A stretch of DNA of 64,000 nt from the NCBI GenBank assembly GCA_964352985.1, contig CAYGUK010000002.1:1-64000 (forward strand), in the 5' to 3' direction. Made by a program: the position numbers and the translations under genes. Below are positions 35,446-45,323 of this stretch, piece after piece (the stretch's first letter is position 1; each line of letters starts with the position of its first letter). The notes beneath the pieces were generated by a model, which did no database searches, was not told the DNA's origin, and worked only from the letters and a program-made list of their open reading frames with translations. Source of the stretch: CAYGUK01 sp964352985 (GTDB taxonomy: Bacteria; Pseudomonadota; Gammaproteobacteria; JAHCLG01).

Positions 35446-37245
35446 ATGAGCCAAGTTTTTATTACTGAAAATATATTACGTGATGCCCATCAATGTTTGA
35501 TTGCAACCAGAATGCGCACTGAGCACATGTTACCTATTTGTGAAAAGTTAGACAAAGTGGGTTTTTGGTCACTTGAAGCTTGGGGCGGTGCGACCTTTGA
35601 TGCGTGTGTTCGATTTTTGAAAGAAGATCCTTTTCAACGCTTAAAACAATTAAAAGAAAAATTACCTAATACGCCTATAATGATGTTGTTACGAGGACAA
35701 AATTTATTAGGCTATCGTCATTATGCTGATGACGTCGTAGAAAAATTTATTCAATGTAGTGCAAAAAATGGTGTTGATATTTTTCGAATTTTTGATGCGT
35801 TAAATGATTTACGAAATTTATCTTTATCAATTAAAGCTGTAAAAGCTTGTGGCAAACATGCTCAAGGTGCGATTAGTTATACAGTATCGCCTGTTCATAA
35901 TATCGAAAGTTATCTAACGTTAGCAAAAGAATTCCAAAAACTAGGTTGTGACAGTATTGCAATTAAAGATATGGCGGGTTTATTAACACCTAAAGCAATT
36001 GTTGAATTGGTAAAAGCATTACAAAAAGCAGTTGATATACCACTCCATATTCATTCTCATGCAACCTCAGGATTAGCACCAATTGTATTATATGAAGCAG
36101 TCATGAATGGTTGTCGACATATTGATACTGCAAACTCTTCTTTTGCAGAAGGTGCAAGTCACGCTGCTACAGAAGCAATGGTTGCAGCTTTTCGTGGTTC
36201 ACCCTATGAAACAAATTTAGACTTACACTTATTGCAAGAAATCTCCGATTATTTTCGAGATGTTAGAAAACAATATTCCCGTTTTGAAAGTGAAGCAACG
36301 CGTGTAGATCCGAGAGTTCATATTAATCAAATTCCTGGTGGCATGATTTCAAATTTATATAATCAATTAAAAGAACAGAATGCTTTAGAAAAATTGACTG
36401 AAGTTTTAAAAGAAGTACCAAAAGTACGGCAAGATTTAGGATTTCCGCCACTTGTTACTCCAACTTCTCAAGTGGTGGGGACTCAAGCAGTTTTAAATGT
36501 ATTAACAGGGGAACGATATAAAACGATCACGAATGAAGTTAAACTTTATTTGAAAGGACAATACGGAAAAGCACCTGGTACTATAAATAAATCTGTGCAA
36601 ATGAAAGCGATTGGGCAGGAAGATGTAATTACTTGTCGACCTGCAGATTTAATTAAAAACGAATTTTCTAAACTCGAAAAGGATATTGGAGACTTAGCGA
36701 AATCAGAAGAAGATGTTTTAATTTATTCGATGTTTCCTGATGTTGGAAAATCTTTTCTACAAGCTCGAGCTGATAATAATTTAATTCCAGAGCCTCTAAA
36801 CCTAGAAGAAGCAAATAAATCATGCGAGCCTATTAAGAAATCAAAAAAATTCAATGTTAGTTTACATGGTGAAACTTATCAGATTGAAATAAAGGGTGCT
36901 GGCCATCAAGGACAACGTGAAAGACCGATATATTTGACCGTTGATCAAGTACCTGAAGAAATTCTATTAGAAGATTTAGATGTTATTGTGACTGACCAAG
37001 CAGGGCAAAGTAATAGACCACCTGTGTCCAAACCAGGCCATGTTAGTGTAGCAATGCCTTGTCTTATAGTTGATGTAAAAATGAAATTAGATGATAAAGT
37101 GCAAGCAGGTGATGTTTTATTAATTACTGAAGCCATGAAAATGGAAACTGAAGTACAAGCTCCAATCGCGGGAGTGATTAAAGAAATTTATGTTAATAAA
37201 GGTGAACAAGTCAATCCAGATGAAGCCCTATTATTAATCGAATAA
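35446..37245 (+). CDS. pycB: Pyruvate carboxylase subunit B (carboxyltransferase plus biotin carrier)
   Basis: This subunit moves carboxyl from biotin to pyruvate to give oxaloacetate; homologues also act as oxaloacetate decarboxylase alpha. The barrel begins DAHQCLIATRMRTEHM, with SIAIKDMAGLL (the carbamylated Lys) and IHSHATSG metal histidines. The C-terminal biotinyl domain carries Lys565 in EAMKMETE. At 599 residues it matches the Pseudomonas-type split enzyme. No membrane beta subunit of a decarboxylase pump is nearby, which favours the anaplerotic carboxylase role. Confidence 0.93.
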   Translation: MSQVFITENILRDAHQCLIATRMRTEHMLPICEKLDKVGFWSLEAWGGATFDACVRFLKEDPFQRLKQLKEKLPNTPIMMLLRGQNLLGYRHYADDVVEKFIQCSAKNGVDIFRIFDALNDLRNLSLSIKAVKACGKHAQGAISYTVSPVHNIESYLTLAKEFQKLGCDSIAIKDMAGLLTPKAIVELVKALQKAVDIPLHIHSHATSGLAPIVLYEAVMNGCRHIDTANSSFAEGASHAATEAMVAAFRGSPYETNLDLHLLQEISDYFRDVRKQYSRFESEATRVDPRVHINQIPGGMISNLYNQLKEQNALEKLTEVLKEVPKVRQDLGFPPLVTPTSQVVGTQAVLNVLTGERYKTITNEVKLYLKGQYGKAPGTINKSVQMKAIGQEDVITCRPADLIKNEFSKLEKDIGDLAKSEEDVLIYSMFPDVGKSFLQARADNNLIPEPLNLEEANKSCEPIKKSKKFNVSLHGETYQIEIKGAGHQGQRERPIYLTVDQVPEEILLEDLDVIVTDQAGQSNRPPVSKPGHVSVAMPCLIVDVKMKLDDKVQAGDVLLITEAMKMETEVQAPIAGVIKEIYVNKGEQVNPDEALLLIE

Positions 37246-37316
37246 ATTGTTAGCTTGAATTTCAACGTTGATTTAGCTATTCTCGTCGACATGATTTGAT
37301 CTTGGGGGAGTGCTAA

Positions 37317-37976
37317 ATGCGCAAATTTTTATTCGGCATGTTTATGGTTTGTGGTTTTTCTATGGTGAGTTTAGCCAACAATTTTTATGTTGGCGCAGAT
37401 GTTGGCCATCAATCCATCAGAACGAGAGAGCAAGTCACTAGCGCGGCATTTTTCCTAAGTCAACCTTATTATGGCGATGGTGCTAATTTTGGTATTCATG
37501 CTGGTTATGATTGGATAGTCATGCCGCAATTACATTTGGCTTTGCAACTTGCAGTTGATTTTGCAACAACTAAAGTTAATTCAAGTACGGTCGTCACTAA
37601 TCCCGTAGGTGTTGTTATTTTTAATGATAACGCGACACAAAAATTAAAAAATAGTTACGCGATTGAGTTTGTTCCTGGCTATGATGTGTTTTCTCAAACA
37701 CGTTTATATGGTGATGTTGGTTGGCGTCGTGCTCGTTTTGAATCGACTCATACGGTCACCGGATTTGCACCTGTTACAATAAAAAATTCACGCAGTGGAT
37801 TTGAATTTGGTGGTGGATTAAAAATAATGTTAAACAAAAATTTTGCGATAAACGGGCAATATCTCTACACCATGTATCGGCATTATTCATTTGCAAACCC
37901 GTTAGCTGGAACCATCACTAGCGAAAGTCCAAGAGTGGGTACTTTTACTGTCGGTGTGGAATATAACGTTGCCTAA
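37317..37976 (+). CDS. Small outer-membrane beta-barrel protein
   Basis: A 219-residue protein with a signal peptide (MRKFLFGMFMVCGFSMVSLA) and an eight-strand-type barrel typical of OmpA-like or OmpX-like surface proteins (NNFYVGADVGHQS, FGIHAGYDW, FEFGGGLKIMLNKN, GTFTVGVEYNVA). It has no peptidoglycan-binding domain. TTGGGGGAG lies before its ATG. A related gene follows at once, probably a tandem duplicate that has diverged. Function unknown. Confidence 0.8.
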   Translation: MRKFLFGMFMVCGFSMVSLANNFYVGADVGHQSIRTREQVTSAAFFLSQPYYGDGANFGIHAGYDWIVMPQLHLALQLAVDFATTKVNSSTVVTNPVGVVIFNDNATQKLKNSYAIEFVPGYDVFSQTRLYGDVGWRRARFESTHTVTGFAPVTIKNSRSGFEFGGGLKIMLNKNFAINGQYLYTMYRHYSFANPLAGTITSESPRVGTFTVGVEYNVA

Positions 37977-37992
37977 TAGTAAGGATTTTAGC

Positions 37993-38679
37993 ATGTTGAA
38001 GAAGACTTTATTATTTTCATTATTAATTGGTTTATCGAATGTGACTTTGGCAAGCCATTTTTATTTTGGAGGCAAACTGGGCTATAGACGTTTAGCTGAT
38101 GTTACTGCTACCCCAATTCCCGGAGCGAATGGTGTCACAACACAATCAAAAACATTATTTGGTGATGGTGCAACGGGAGGATTATTTTTTGGCTATTTAT
38201 TAAATATTACAAATAAAGTTAATATTGCTGCAGAAATCGATGGCAATATTACGAATGCAGAAAGTGAGGTTTTATTTTCTGCCACTTCAAATAATAACCA
38301 AACTGCGGGTCAAAAAATTACAAGTGACTATGGTTTCAATCTTTTACCTGCTTTCAAGTTAACTGATAAAACTTCTATTTTTGCTATAATAGGATATACC
38401 CGTGCGCGCGTTAAAACCTTTAATACCAGATTTAATTTCTCGGGTTCAACACGTGTTTTTACGGCTTCTGTTACTGATCGTCGTTGGGTGCATGGTTTAG
38501 AGTTTGGTGGTGGAGCGCAAATACAAATGAATAACCATTTTGCATTGCGTGGTGAATATGTCGCAAAACGTTATCGTTCGTATAACTTTAATGATACTGT
38601 TGAAGGTTTAATTATCGGTGAAAAACCTGCAACTTACGAAATTGATTTAGGCATGGTTTATACTTTACAGGAAGTTTAA
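37993..38679 (+). CDS. Small outer-membrane beta-barrel protein, tandem paralogue
   Basis: A 228-residue protein with a signal peptide (MLKKTLLFSLLIGLSNVTLA) and the same layout as the gene before it: HFYFGGKLGYRR, GLFFGYLLN, HGLEFGGGAQIQMNNHFALRGEYVAKRYRSY, and a closing strand. The aligned GLEFGGG/FEFGGG and YRSY/YRHY positions show common descent. The ATG at 37993 with AAGGA upstream is preferred to an in-frame ATG at 37954 inside the previous gene, as only the former starts a signal peptide. Confidence 0.8.
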   Translation: MLKKTLLFSLLIGLSNVTLASHFYFGGKLGYRRLADVTATPIPGANGVTTQSKTLFGDGATGGLFFGYLLNITNKVNIAAEIDGNITNAESEVLFSATSNNNQTAGQKITSDYGFNLLPAFKLTDKTSIFAIIGYTRARVKTFNTRFNFSGSTRVFTASVTDRRWVHGLEFGGGAQIQMNNHFALRGEYVAKRYRSYNFNDTVEGLIIGEKPATYEIDLGMVYTLQEV

Positions 38680-38685
38680 TACTTT

Positions 38686-39375
38686 TTAGTTTTGTTGATT
38701 TAATACACCATTTTCTAACCAGTATTGTTGTTGGCAGCGTAAAGATAGGCCTTGATCGTGTGTGACTAAAACTAATGTTGTTTGTTTTTCTTGATTGAGT
38801 TCAAATAACAAATCAATAATGTTTTGCCCTGTTTTTTGATCTAAATTACCTGTAGGTTCATCGGCAAATAAAATTTTAGGATCACTCGCAAATGCTCTAG
38901 CAATGGCTACTCGCTGTTGTTCACCACCCGAAAGTTGTCTTGGATAGTGATGTGTTCTATCACCGAGGCCAACTCGTTGAAGTAAATTTTGCGCTTTTAT
39001 TTTAGCTTGTTTATCGTTTTTTAGTTCAAGCGGAATGATGACATTTTCTAAAGCTGTCATGCTAGGTAATAAGTGAAAAGATTGAAATACAAATCCAATA
39101 TATTCAGCTCTAATTTGTGCGCGTTTATCTTCATCGAGTTCGGTTAAATTATTTTGATTAATAAAAATATCACCTGAACTAGGTAAATCTAAGCCTGCTA
39201 AAATACTTAATAAAGTTGTTTTACCTGATCCAGACACACCGAGTATGGCAACTGTAGAAGCAGGTAAAATTTCAATATTAATACCACTTAATATCTTCAA
39301 CGAAGTTTGACCTGATTGCACACTTTTGGTGATATGATTAGCTTGAACAATTGCTTGAGAGGGCATGGTAGTCAT
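38686..39375 (-). CDS. ybbA: ABC transporter ATP-binding protein, YbbA type
   Basis: An ATPase of the LolD/MacB/YbbA group, 229 residues. Walker A (GVSGSGKTTLLSILAG), signature (LSGGEQQRVAIARA), Walker B (ILFADEPTGNLD) and the H-loop (LVTHDQ) are all intact. Divergence from tesA is the same as in E. coli and Pseudomonas, which supports the name. The partner permease YbbP, normally directly downstream, is missing: the next gene is an unrelated barrel protein on the other strand. Its permease is therefore encoded elsewhere or lost. Confidence 0.88.
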   Translation of the reverse strand: MTTMPSQAIVQANHITKSVQSGQTSLKILSGINIEILPASTVAILGVSGSGKTTLLSILAGLDLPSSGDIFINQNNLTELDEDKRAQIRAEYIGFVFQSFHLLPSMTALENVIIPLELKNDKQAKIKAQNLLQRVGLGDRTHHYPRQLSGGEQQRVAIARAFASDPKILFADEPTGNLDQKTGQNIIDLLFELNQEKQTTLVLVTHDQGLSLRCQQQYWLENGVLNQQN

Positions 39376-39985
39376 GATTAAAAAAATCCTTATGACGTTT
39401 GTTTTAATCTTAACAAGTGTCAGTGTTTTTGCAACTTCTAATATTTTAGTCGTTGGTGATAGCCTCAGTAGTGGACATGGGATAAATATTAAATATGGTT
39501 GGGTTAATTTATTAAACCAACGATTAGAAAAACAAAAATTAAATTATAAGGTTATCAATGCGAGTATTAGCGGAGATACAACAAGCAGTGGTATGACACG
39601 ATTACCTAAATTACTACAACAGTATCAGCCTAAAATTGTCATCATAGAATTAGGTGGGAATGATGGATTACGTGGATTATCACTGACTGCGATGCAAGAA
39701 AATTTACTTGATATGGTCATGTTATCAAAAAAACATCAAGCAAAAGTTGTAATTGTCGGAGTCAGATTACCACCAAATTATGGTAAAACTTATCGGGAAA
39801 AATTCCATGAAATTTTTGGAAACATCGCTAAACAACAGAAAATTGCTTACGTTCCCTATATATTAAAAGATGTAGCAGGGCATACGGATATGATGCAAAG
39901 TGATGGTATTCATCCAACTCAAATTGCTCAACCTCAAGTGTTAGAAAATATTTGGGAAGTATTATCGCCAATGTTAAAAAAATAA
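39374..39985 (+). CDS. tesA: Thioesterase I / arylesterase (SGNH hydrolase)
   Basis: A periplasmic esterase with thioesterase, lysophospholipase and arylesterase activity. Signal peptide: MIKKILMTFVLILTSVSVFA. SGNH blocks: VVGDSLSSGHG (nucleophile Ser), ISGDTTSSGM (Gly), ELGGNDGLRGL (Asn) and the C-terminal DGIHPTQIAQ (Asp and His). Length near 203 matches the family. It overlaps the start of ybbA head to head; an ATG at 39365 is also in frame. Confidence 0.93.
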   Translation: MIKKILMTFVLILTSVSVFATSNILVVGDSLSSGHGINIKYGWVNLLNQRLEKQKLNYKVINASISGDTTSSGMTRLPKLLQQYQPKIVIIELGGNDGLRGLSLTAMQENLLDMVMLSKKHQAKVVIVGVRLPPNYGKTYREKFHEIFGNIAKQQKIAYVPYILKDVAGHTDMMQSDGIHPTQIAQPQVLENIWEVLSPMLKK

Positions 39986-39993
39986 ATGTGTTA

Positions 39994-40410
39994 TTAATTT
40001 CCAATTAGGGTAATTAAAATTTTTCTGTTATGTGAATGGTATCGGTGCTCCCATAAAAAAACACCTTGCCACGTACCGAGATTAAGGCGTTGTTCACTAA
40101 CAGGTATTGTTAAGTCACATTTAGTTAAAACTGATCGAATATGAGCGGACATATCGTCGTCTCCTTCAAATGTGTGCGTAAAATTGGGATCGCCATCTCT
40201 TACCAAACGTTGCATAAAATTTTCTAAATCTGTCCTAACACTGGGATCTGCATTTTCACATAAAATAATTGAAGCACTGGTGTGTTGTAAAAACAAATGA
40301 CAAATTCCTGCGCTGAAATTATTTTCCGAGATAATATTATTTATTTGATTTGTAATATCAATAAATGAGCGACCATTTGTAGAGAGAGTTAAACAATGTT
40401 GTTTTGTCAT
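39994..40410 (-). CDS. YjbQ family protein (UPF0047)
   Basis: A small cytosolic protein of 138 residues. Typical motifs are CHLFLQHTSASIILCENADP, the central GDDDMSAHIRSVL and the C-terminal LGTWQGVFLWEHR. Some members can act as thiamine phosphate synthase in suppressor tests, but the true role is unsettled. It is convergent with tesA and isolated. Confidence 0.9.
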   Translation of the reverse strand: MTKQHCLTLSTNGRSFIDITNQINNIISENNFSAGICHLFLQHTSASIILCENADPSVRTDLENFMQRLVRDGDPNFTHTFEGDDDMSAHIRSVLTKCDLTIPVSEQRLNLGTWQGVFLWEHRYHSHNRKILITLIGN

Positions 40411-40453
40411 AATTTAAAAATCAAAATATTAAAAAAGTATTATAACAATTTAT

Positions 40454-41449
40454 TCAATATAATCCTTTTAATAAATCATTACAGTACCGAGCAGAGCCAT
40501 CAAGATCAGGGAACAGCGTTAAATTAGTAATATTCATTTGATGTAAGGTTTTTAGACATTGGGTTCTTTCATCATTGGGTATATTAACTTTAATTAAAAT
40601 TTCATCTTCAGATCCAGCAAAATGTTCTTGCACCCATTCTTCTAACGTCATGTCCAGAGGATACATCGTGAATAAACACGCTTGTGAAATTATTCTGGCA
40701 TTATCAAGTAAAGTAGGTTGCATGATTTCAGCCATAAAATAATCACGATTAATTGTTGCAGTTTCACATGCGCTAATTAATTTTGTTGAATATGCGACAT
40801 TACTTCCATGTTTTAAAATGCGATCGATATATTTATCTAAATAGTGTGGATCTTTAAAGGATACAATATTTCCTGCTAATTGTTTTAGCTTTTCAAATAC
40901 TTTAGGGTATGCTTTTTTAACAAACTCTAAGCGGAATTTTTTTCGTTTTTCATCAATGAGTGAGCGGTTTAAAATATAAATTGCTCGGGGCTCGTCATTA
41001 TAAGATTTCACTTGCTTTAGTTCTCTTGCAGTTGAATTGGTGTCTAAAACAATTCTTCTATCTTTATAAAAAGCAAAAAACGCAGCAATATAAGCCGCTT
41101 GAGTCCACGCAAGTAACGGTGTTTTTAAACCATGATTGTGACCTAAAACCCAAAGTTCTTTATCGGTGAAATCACGATTTTGTCTTGCAGTTAATCGGCC
41201 TCGAATAGCGAGTTTAAAATTTTCAAGATACTTACCTTTATCCGGATTAGGTACGTGAGAAATTGCGCGAGCGAGTGGCGATTCAAGTGTAAAACTACTT
41301 CTCGAGTGTCCTCTAAAAATATAATGAGGATAAGCATAGCCGTTACGTAATAGAAAATCATGCAGACAACGCCATGAACTTAATTCTACTACATTGCAGC
41401 CATTGATAAAGCTATTGTGCTCCCAAACCCAATTTTTGTTTCTTTTCAT
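40454..41449 (-). CDS. FRG domain-containing protein
   Basis: This 331-residue protein carries an FRG domain near its N-terminus: SWRCLHDFLLRN, then YIFRGHSRSSFTLESPLAR, and later PLLAWTQAAYIAAFFAF, the second conserved block of this family. FRG proteins are scattered in mobile and accessory DNA and their biochemical role is not well defined. There is no signal peptide or membrane helix. No toxin or defence partner sits beside it; the upstream neighbour is asnS on the same strand with a 110-base gap. Confidence 0.78.
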   Translation of the reverse strand: MKRNKNWVWEHNSFINGCNVVELSSWRCLHDFLLRNGYAYPHYIFRGHSRSSFTLESPLARAISHVPNPDKGKYLENFKLAIRGRLTARQNRDFTDKELWVLGHNHGLKTPLLAWTQAAYIAAFFAFYKDRRIVLDTNSTARELKQVKSYNDEPRAIYILNRSLIDEKRKKFRLEFVKKAYPKVFEKLKQLAGNIVSFKDPHYLDKYIDRILKHGSNVAYSTKLISACETATINRDYFMAEIMQPTLLDNARIISQACLFTMYPLDMTLEEWVQEHFAGSEDEILIKVNIPNDERTQCLKTLHQMNITNLTLFPDLDGSARYCNDLLKGLY

Positions 41450-41558
41450 CGTGTTAATACTCGATAATGAGTTAGACTCCCCTACAAAAAGTGTAGCATA
41501 GCCTAGCGAAAAAACCTGATGATGCCTTCAGTAAAAATGGGTTTGATGTTTTGTATGT

Positions 41559-42959
41559 TTAGTATTTCGCATTACCAGGTGTTCGAGGAAATGCAATAAC
41601 ATCACGAATGTTACTGAGCCCTGTAATGTAATTCACTATTCGATCAAAGCCAATGCCGAAACCTGCATGTGGTGTGGTACCATAACGTCTCAAATCCAAG
41701 TACCATTCGTATTGTGTTTTATCAAGTCCAAACTCTATCATGCGATTTTCTAATTGTGGTAATCGTTCTTCACGTTGTGAACCACCAATAATTTCACCGA
41801 TACCAGGTGCTAATACATCCATCGCAGCCACTGTTTCATTATCATCATTTAAACGCATATAAAAAGCTTTAATATCTTTTGGATAATTCATCACGATGAC
41901 CGGACGTCCAACATGTTCTTCACTGAGATATCTTTCGTGTTCAGAAGCAAGATCAACACCAAACTCTACAGGAAATTCGAATTGCTTTTTAGCTTGTTGT
42001 AAAATTTTAACCGCTTCGCGATATTCCATTCGTTCAAAGTCTGAATCAATAATTAGTTGTAATCGGTTAATACAATCTTTCTCAACGCGTTTTTCAAAAA
42101 AGGCCATATCTTCAGCGCAATGGTGTAAAACGTGTTGAAAAACATTTTTTAAAATTTGTTCTGCGAGATTGGCGGCATCATTTAAATCAGCAAAAGCAAT
42201 TTCAGGTTCGACCATCCAAAATTCTGCGAGGTGGCGTGATGTATTTGAGTTTTCTGCTCTAAAAGTTGGGCCAAAAGTGTAAACTTTTGAAATAGCCTGA
42301 CTATAACATTCAACATTGAGTTGGCCGGAATTAGCTAAATAAGTTTGGCGACCAAAAAAGTCTTGGCTGTAATCGATATTGTTTTTTTCATCACGGGGTA
42401 AATTTAAAAGATCGAGGGTTGAAACTCGAAATAATTCGCCAGAACCTTCACAATCACTTTCAGTTATTAAAGGCGTTGCTATCCAATGAAAGCCCTGACT
42501 ATTTAAAAATTGATGAATTGCCATCATCGTTTGGTGTCTGACTCTAGCCACAGCACCTATGGTATTTGTTCTTGGTCTAAGATGAGCAACTTCGCGTAAA
42601 TATTCGAGAGAATGATGTTTGGGTGAAATCGGATAAGTATCTGGATCTTCGACCATCCCAACCACATTGATTTCGGTAGCTTGAATTTCAAATGACTGTC
42701 CTTGTCCTGGTGAAGCAACTAATTTACCGGTTATAGTAACTGAGCAACCCGCAGTGAGATGAAGAATTTCTGATTCATAATTTTTGATATCTTGATTAAT
42801 GATGACTTGAATTGGATGAAATATTGAGCCGTCATAAACATTGAGAAAACTAATTCCAGCTTTTGAGTCGCGTCGAGTTCGTACCCAACCATTTATAGTC
42901 ACGATGGTATTGGGTGAAATATCGCCTGATAATGCTGATGCAATGCTGATACTTTTCAT
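41559..42959 (-). CDS. asnS: Asparagine--tRNA ligase
   Basis: This class IIb synthetase charges tRNA-Asn. The N-terminal OB fold (residues 15-105, VTINGWVRTRRDSK) binds the anticodon; the catalytic core has motif 2 FRAENSNTSRHLAEFWM and motif 3 GFGIGFDRIV. Its 466 residues equal the E. coli protein. AGGAAA lies before the start. It is a housekeeping gene that serves as a useful anchor between two accessory genes. Confidence 0.97.
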   Translation of the reverse strand: MKSISIASALSGDISPNTIVTINGWVRTRRDSKAGISFLNVYDGSIFHPIQVIINQDIKNYESEILHLTAGCSVTITGKLVASPGQGQSFEIQATEINVVGMVEDPDTYPISPKHHSLEYLREVAHLRPRTNTIGAVARVRHQTMMAIHQFLNSQGFHWIATPLITESDCEGSGELFRVSTLDLLNLPRDEKNNIDYSQDFFGRQTYLANSGQLNVECYSQAISKVYTFGPTFRAENSNTSRHLAEFWMVEPEIAFADLNDAANLAEQILKNVFQHVLHHCAEDMAFFEKRVEKDCINRLQLIIDSDFERMEYREAVKILQQAKKQFEFPVEFGVDLASEHERYLSEEHVGRPVIVMNYPKDIKAFYMRLNDDNETVAAMDVLAPGIGEIIGGSQREERLPQLENRMIEFGLDKTQYEWYLDLRRYGTTPHAGFGIGFDRIVNYITGLSNIRDVIAFPRTPGNAKY

Positions 42960-43053
42960 TGTTTTTCCTCAATGTGGTTAAACGGCGTTTATCCTATACG
43001 ATTTTTTATATGTGCACAAGATATAGAGCAATGTCGTTATTCTTATATATTTC

Positions 43054-44280
43054 TTACTGTGAAGAATTCGCAATTTCAGTAAATATATTTTGACTTTTTG
43101 TCACAGGAACTCGTTGATAAGGTATATCACCAAAATAAAGCGCACTGAAAAAAACATAAAAATATCCTGTAGTGGAAGCATAAAGTAATGCATCACAAGC
43201 ACAACCAACGGCAAAAATAATTAGCATGGTTTTGGCAAGATGTTGTTTCTCACTACTAAGCTGATTGGCGTAATACCATTGAATGAAAAAAATACTTAGA
43301 AATAACATAAGTCCAATAATACCTTGTTCAACCATGATCATGACATATTGATTATGAGGTGTGCGTAAGTGACTTTCATTAGGTAATGGAACCGTACCAA
43401 AATGATTAAAGTAGAGTGGTTTAAAACTACCTGTTCCATTACCCAAGATGGGGTGTTGTTTGATGAGATGAAAAGAATTTTTTAAATAGGATTCTCTTAG
43501 TGAAATAGAAGTATTTGATTGTTGTTTATATAATATTTGTTTAATCGAGGCATTAAATTGATAAGAATAGAAATAGGCAAAAACTAAAAACAAGCTGGTT
43601 ACTACACTACAGATAATTAAACCCTTTAAATTAAACCGGCTGAATGCGAAGTAAAATAACAAAATGCAAAATATAAGATAGCCAGTTCTTGATGTGCTAA
43701 ACACAAATAAGGCAAAAGTGATTGCAGCAAGTAATACTAATGACAGCAGAAATTTCGGTTTATGATTTGTATTTAATTTAGATGCAATAATAGCAAATAA
43801 TACACAAAACAAAAAGCTAGTTTGGATATAGTTACGAAACAAATCCGCAGGTTCATTATGTTTAAATATAGGCAACAAATTAAAATATTTTAGATAGGAC
43901 ATAAACAATGTTATTGTGACAGCCAAAGCAAAAGCAAAAATAACACGGCTTTTTAATGTTTCTTCAAAAAATAAAGGCATTAAAAATATTAAGAAAATTA
44001 TTTTTCCATATTTGTGTAAAATAGTGAGCTTGTTTGAATTGGGTAAATGAGGAATAAAACAACTTATTAAAACATAAATTAAAAAAATCAGACTAGCCCA
44101 TAAGATGGGGTTGTGTGATATCCGTTTCCATTTTTCTAGCCAGTGACCATTTAGTAAGGAACAAAAAACGGCTAAAATTAGTGAAATGTTAAATGCTGTC
44201 ACATTAAATGGTAATAAAAACGCGGCGATAATCAAAAAAAGGTAGCAAAAATTTAAAGATAATATTTCTAGTTTATTCAT
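43054..44280 (-). CDS. O-antigen ligase family protein (Wzy_C/WaaL type)
   Basis: An inner-membrane protein of about 408 residues with ten or more helices and one large periplasmic loop (about residues 230-320). That loop contains GNGTGSFKPLY and HNQYVMIMVEQGIIGL, the family signature including the conserved His. It probably attaches a polysaccharide to lipid A-core, or polymerises a repeat. The ATG at 44280 overlaps the stop of the glycosyltransferase gene (TAATG), so the two LPS genes are coupled. Confidence 0.88.
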   Translation of the reverse strand: MNKLEILSLNFCYLFLIIAAFLLPFNVTAFNISLILAVFCSLLNGHWLEKWKRISHNPILWASLIFLIYVLISCFIPHLPNSNKLTILHKYGKIIFLIFLMPLFFEETLKSRVIFAFALAVTITLFMSYLKYFNLLPIFKHNEPADLFRNYIQTSFLFCVLFAIIASKLNTNHKPKFLLSLVLLAAITFALFVFSTSRTGYLIFCILLFYFAFSRFNLKGLIICSVVTSLFLVFAYFYSYQFNASIKQILYKQQSNTSISLRESYLKNSFHLIKQHPILGNGTGSFKPLYFNHFGTVPLPNESHLRTPHNQYVMIMVEQGIIGLMLFLSIFFIQWYYANQLSSEKQHLAKTMLIIFAVGCACDALLYASTTGYFYVFFSALYFGDIPYQRVPVTKSQNIFTEIANSSQ

Positions 44281-45323
44281 TATACGCCGTGTTCGATTTT
44301 GCATTTACGATACCATTCCTCAATGATGTGATATACTTGTTGTGGTCTAATTTCCGCGACACAAAGGCACTTTTGCCCAGTTCGACAAAGATCACAACTT
44401 TCTTTAAGTGATAATACTTCAGCCTGACTACCAATAGGCCCCCAACGAGTTGCATCAAATGGTTTAATGGGAGCATATAATCCCAATGTTTGTAAACCAA
44501 GTGCTGCCGCGATATGAACAGGGCCTGTCGAGGCGCAAATCATGCCATCACAGTGAGCGATAAAATGAATTAATTCTTCTAATCCCATGTTTTGTGTTAA
44601 ATCAACAACGTGAGGGTAGGGTTCAATTATCACGTCTCGAATGGCATCGCCTTCAGCTTTTATACCGGTAATAAAAATACTATATTTTTCAGGATCGAGC
44701 ATCGAGATTAATGCAGCAAAATGTTTAGGGGGCCACTCTATATGTTGTCCCCTTGTCTTTGGGTGTAAAATTAAATTAAATTTATTTGGGGAGAGTAATT
44801 TAAAACTAGGAAAACTTTTATCAAATGGTTTAAATTTTAATAAATCGATAATATCTTGTTTAGTATATTGATGATTATCACCCAAGACGCTACAAAATTT
44901 CATATCTAATTCAGATTCATGAAGTGATGTGTGTTTTCTTGCAAGTGTAATAAATTTATTACAATAAAACCAATGAAAGTGACGACGATTAGTGCCGATT
45001 CGAACTTTGATTTTCGCTTTTTTAGCACATTTGGCAATAATTTTTTGCGGATAAACATGAATAATAATATCTGCATTTAACTTTTTTAATTCGTTAACTG
45101 CATTTGTTTCACCTTTAGCTATCATTAATTCCCAATCTGCAAATTCATCAACATCTTGATATTGTTCTATTAGTGCGCGGGTGTATTGTCTCGCGAGAAA
45201 GATGACTTTTGCTCTAGGCGCAATTTTTTTAATGGCAGAAGCAATAGGTAAGGCAAATAATACATCCCCAATTTGGTTTGTTTTGCTAATTATTATTCGT
45301 TTGTTTTCTAAGTTCATTGCCAT
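44280..45323 (-). CDS. Glycosyltransferase family 9 (ADP-heptosyltransferase type)
   Basis: A cytosolic GT-B fold enzyme of 347 residues that adds heptose to the LPS inner core. Motifs: NQIGDVLFALPIASAIKK at the N-terminus and CASTGPVHIAAALG, GLYAPIKPFDATRWGP in the nucleotide-sugar domain. It could be WaaC, WaaF or WaaQ-like; the sequence alone does not decide. The C-terminal cysteine cluster (CDLCRTGQKCLC) is typical of many such transferases. It overlaps the MFS-acyltransferase gene upstream by ten bases and is coupled to the O-antigen ligase downstream. Confidence 0.9.
   Translation of the reverse strand: MAMNLENKRIIISKTNQIGDVLFALPIASAIKKIAPRAKVIFLARQYTRALIEQYQDVDEFADWELMIAKGETNAVNELKKLNADIIIHVYPQKIIAKCAKKAKIKVRIGTNRRHFHWFYCNKFITLARKHTSLHESELDMKFCSVLGDNHQYTKQDIIDLLKFKPFDKSFPSFKLLSPNKFNLILHPKTRGQHIEWPPKHFAALISMLDPEKYSIFITGIKAEGDAIRDVIIEPYPHVVDLTQNMGLEELIHFIAHCDGMICASTGPVHIAAALGLQTLGLYAPIKPFDATRWGPIGSQAEVLSLKESCDLCRTGQKCLCVAEIRPQQVYHIIEEWYRKCKIEHGV

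Noticed and set aside
40454..41449. FRG protein as part of a defence or toxin-antitoxin system
   Set aside because: No partner gene, nuclease or antitoxin-like small gene is adjacent; only the domain can be stated.
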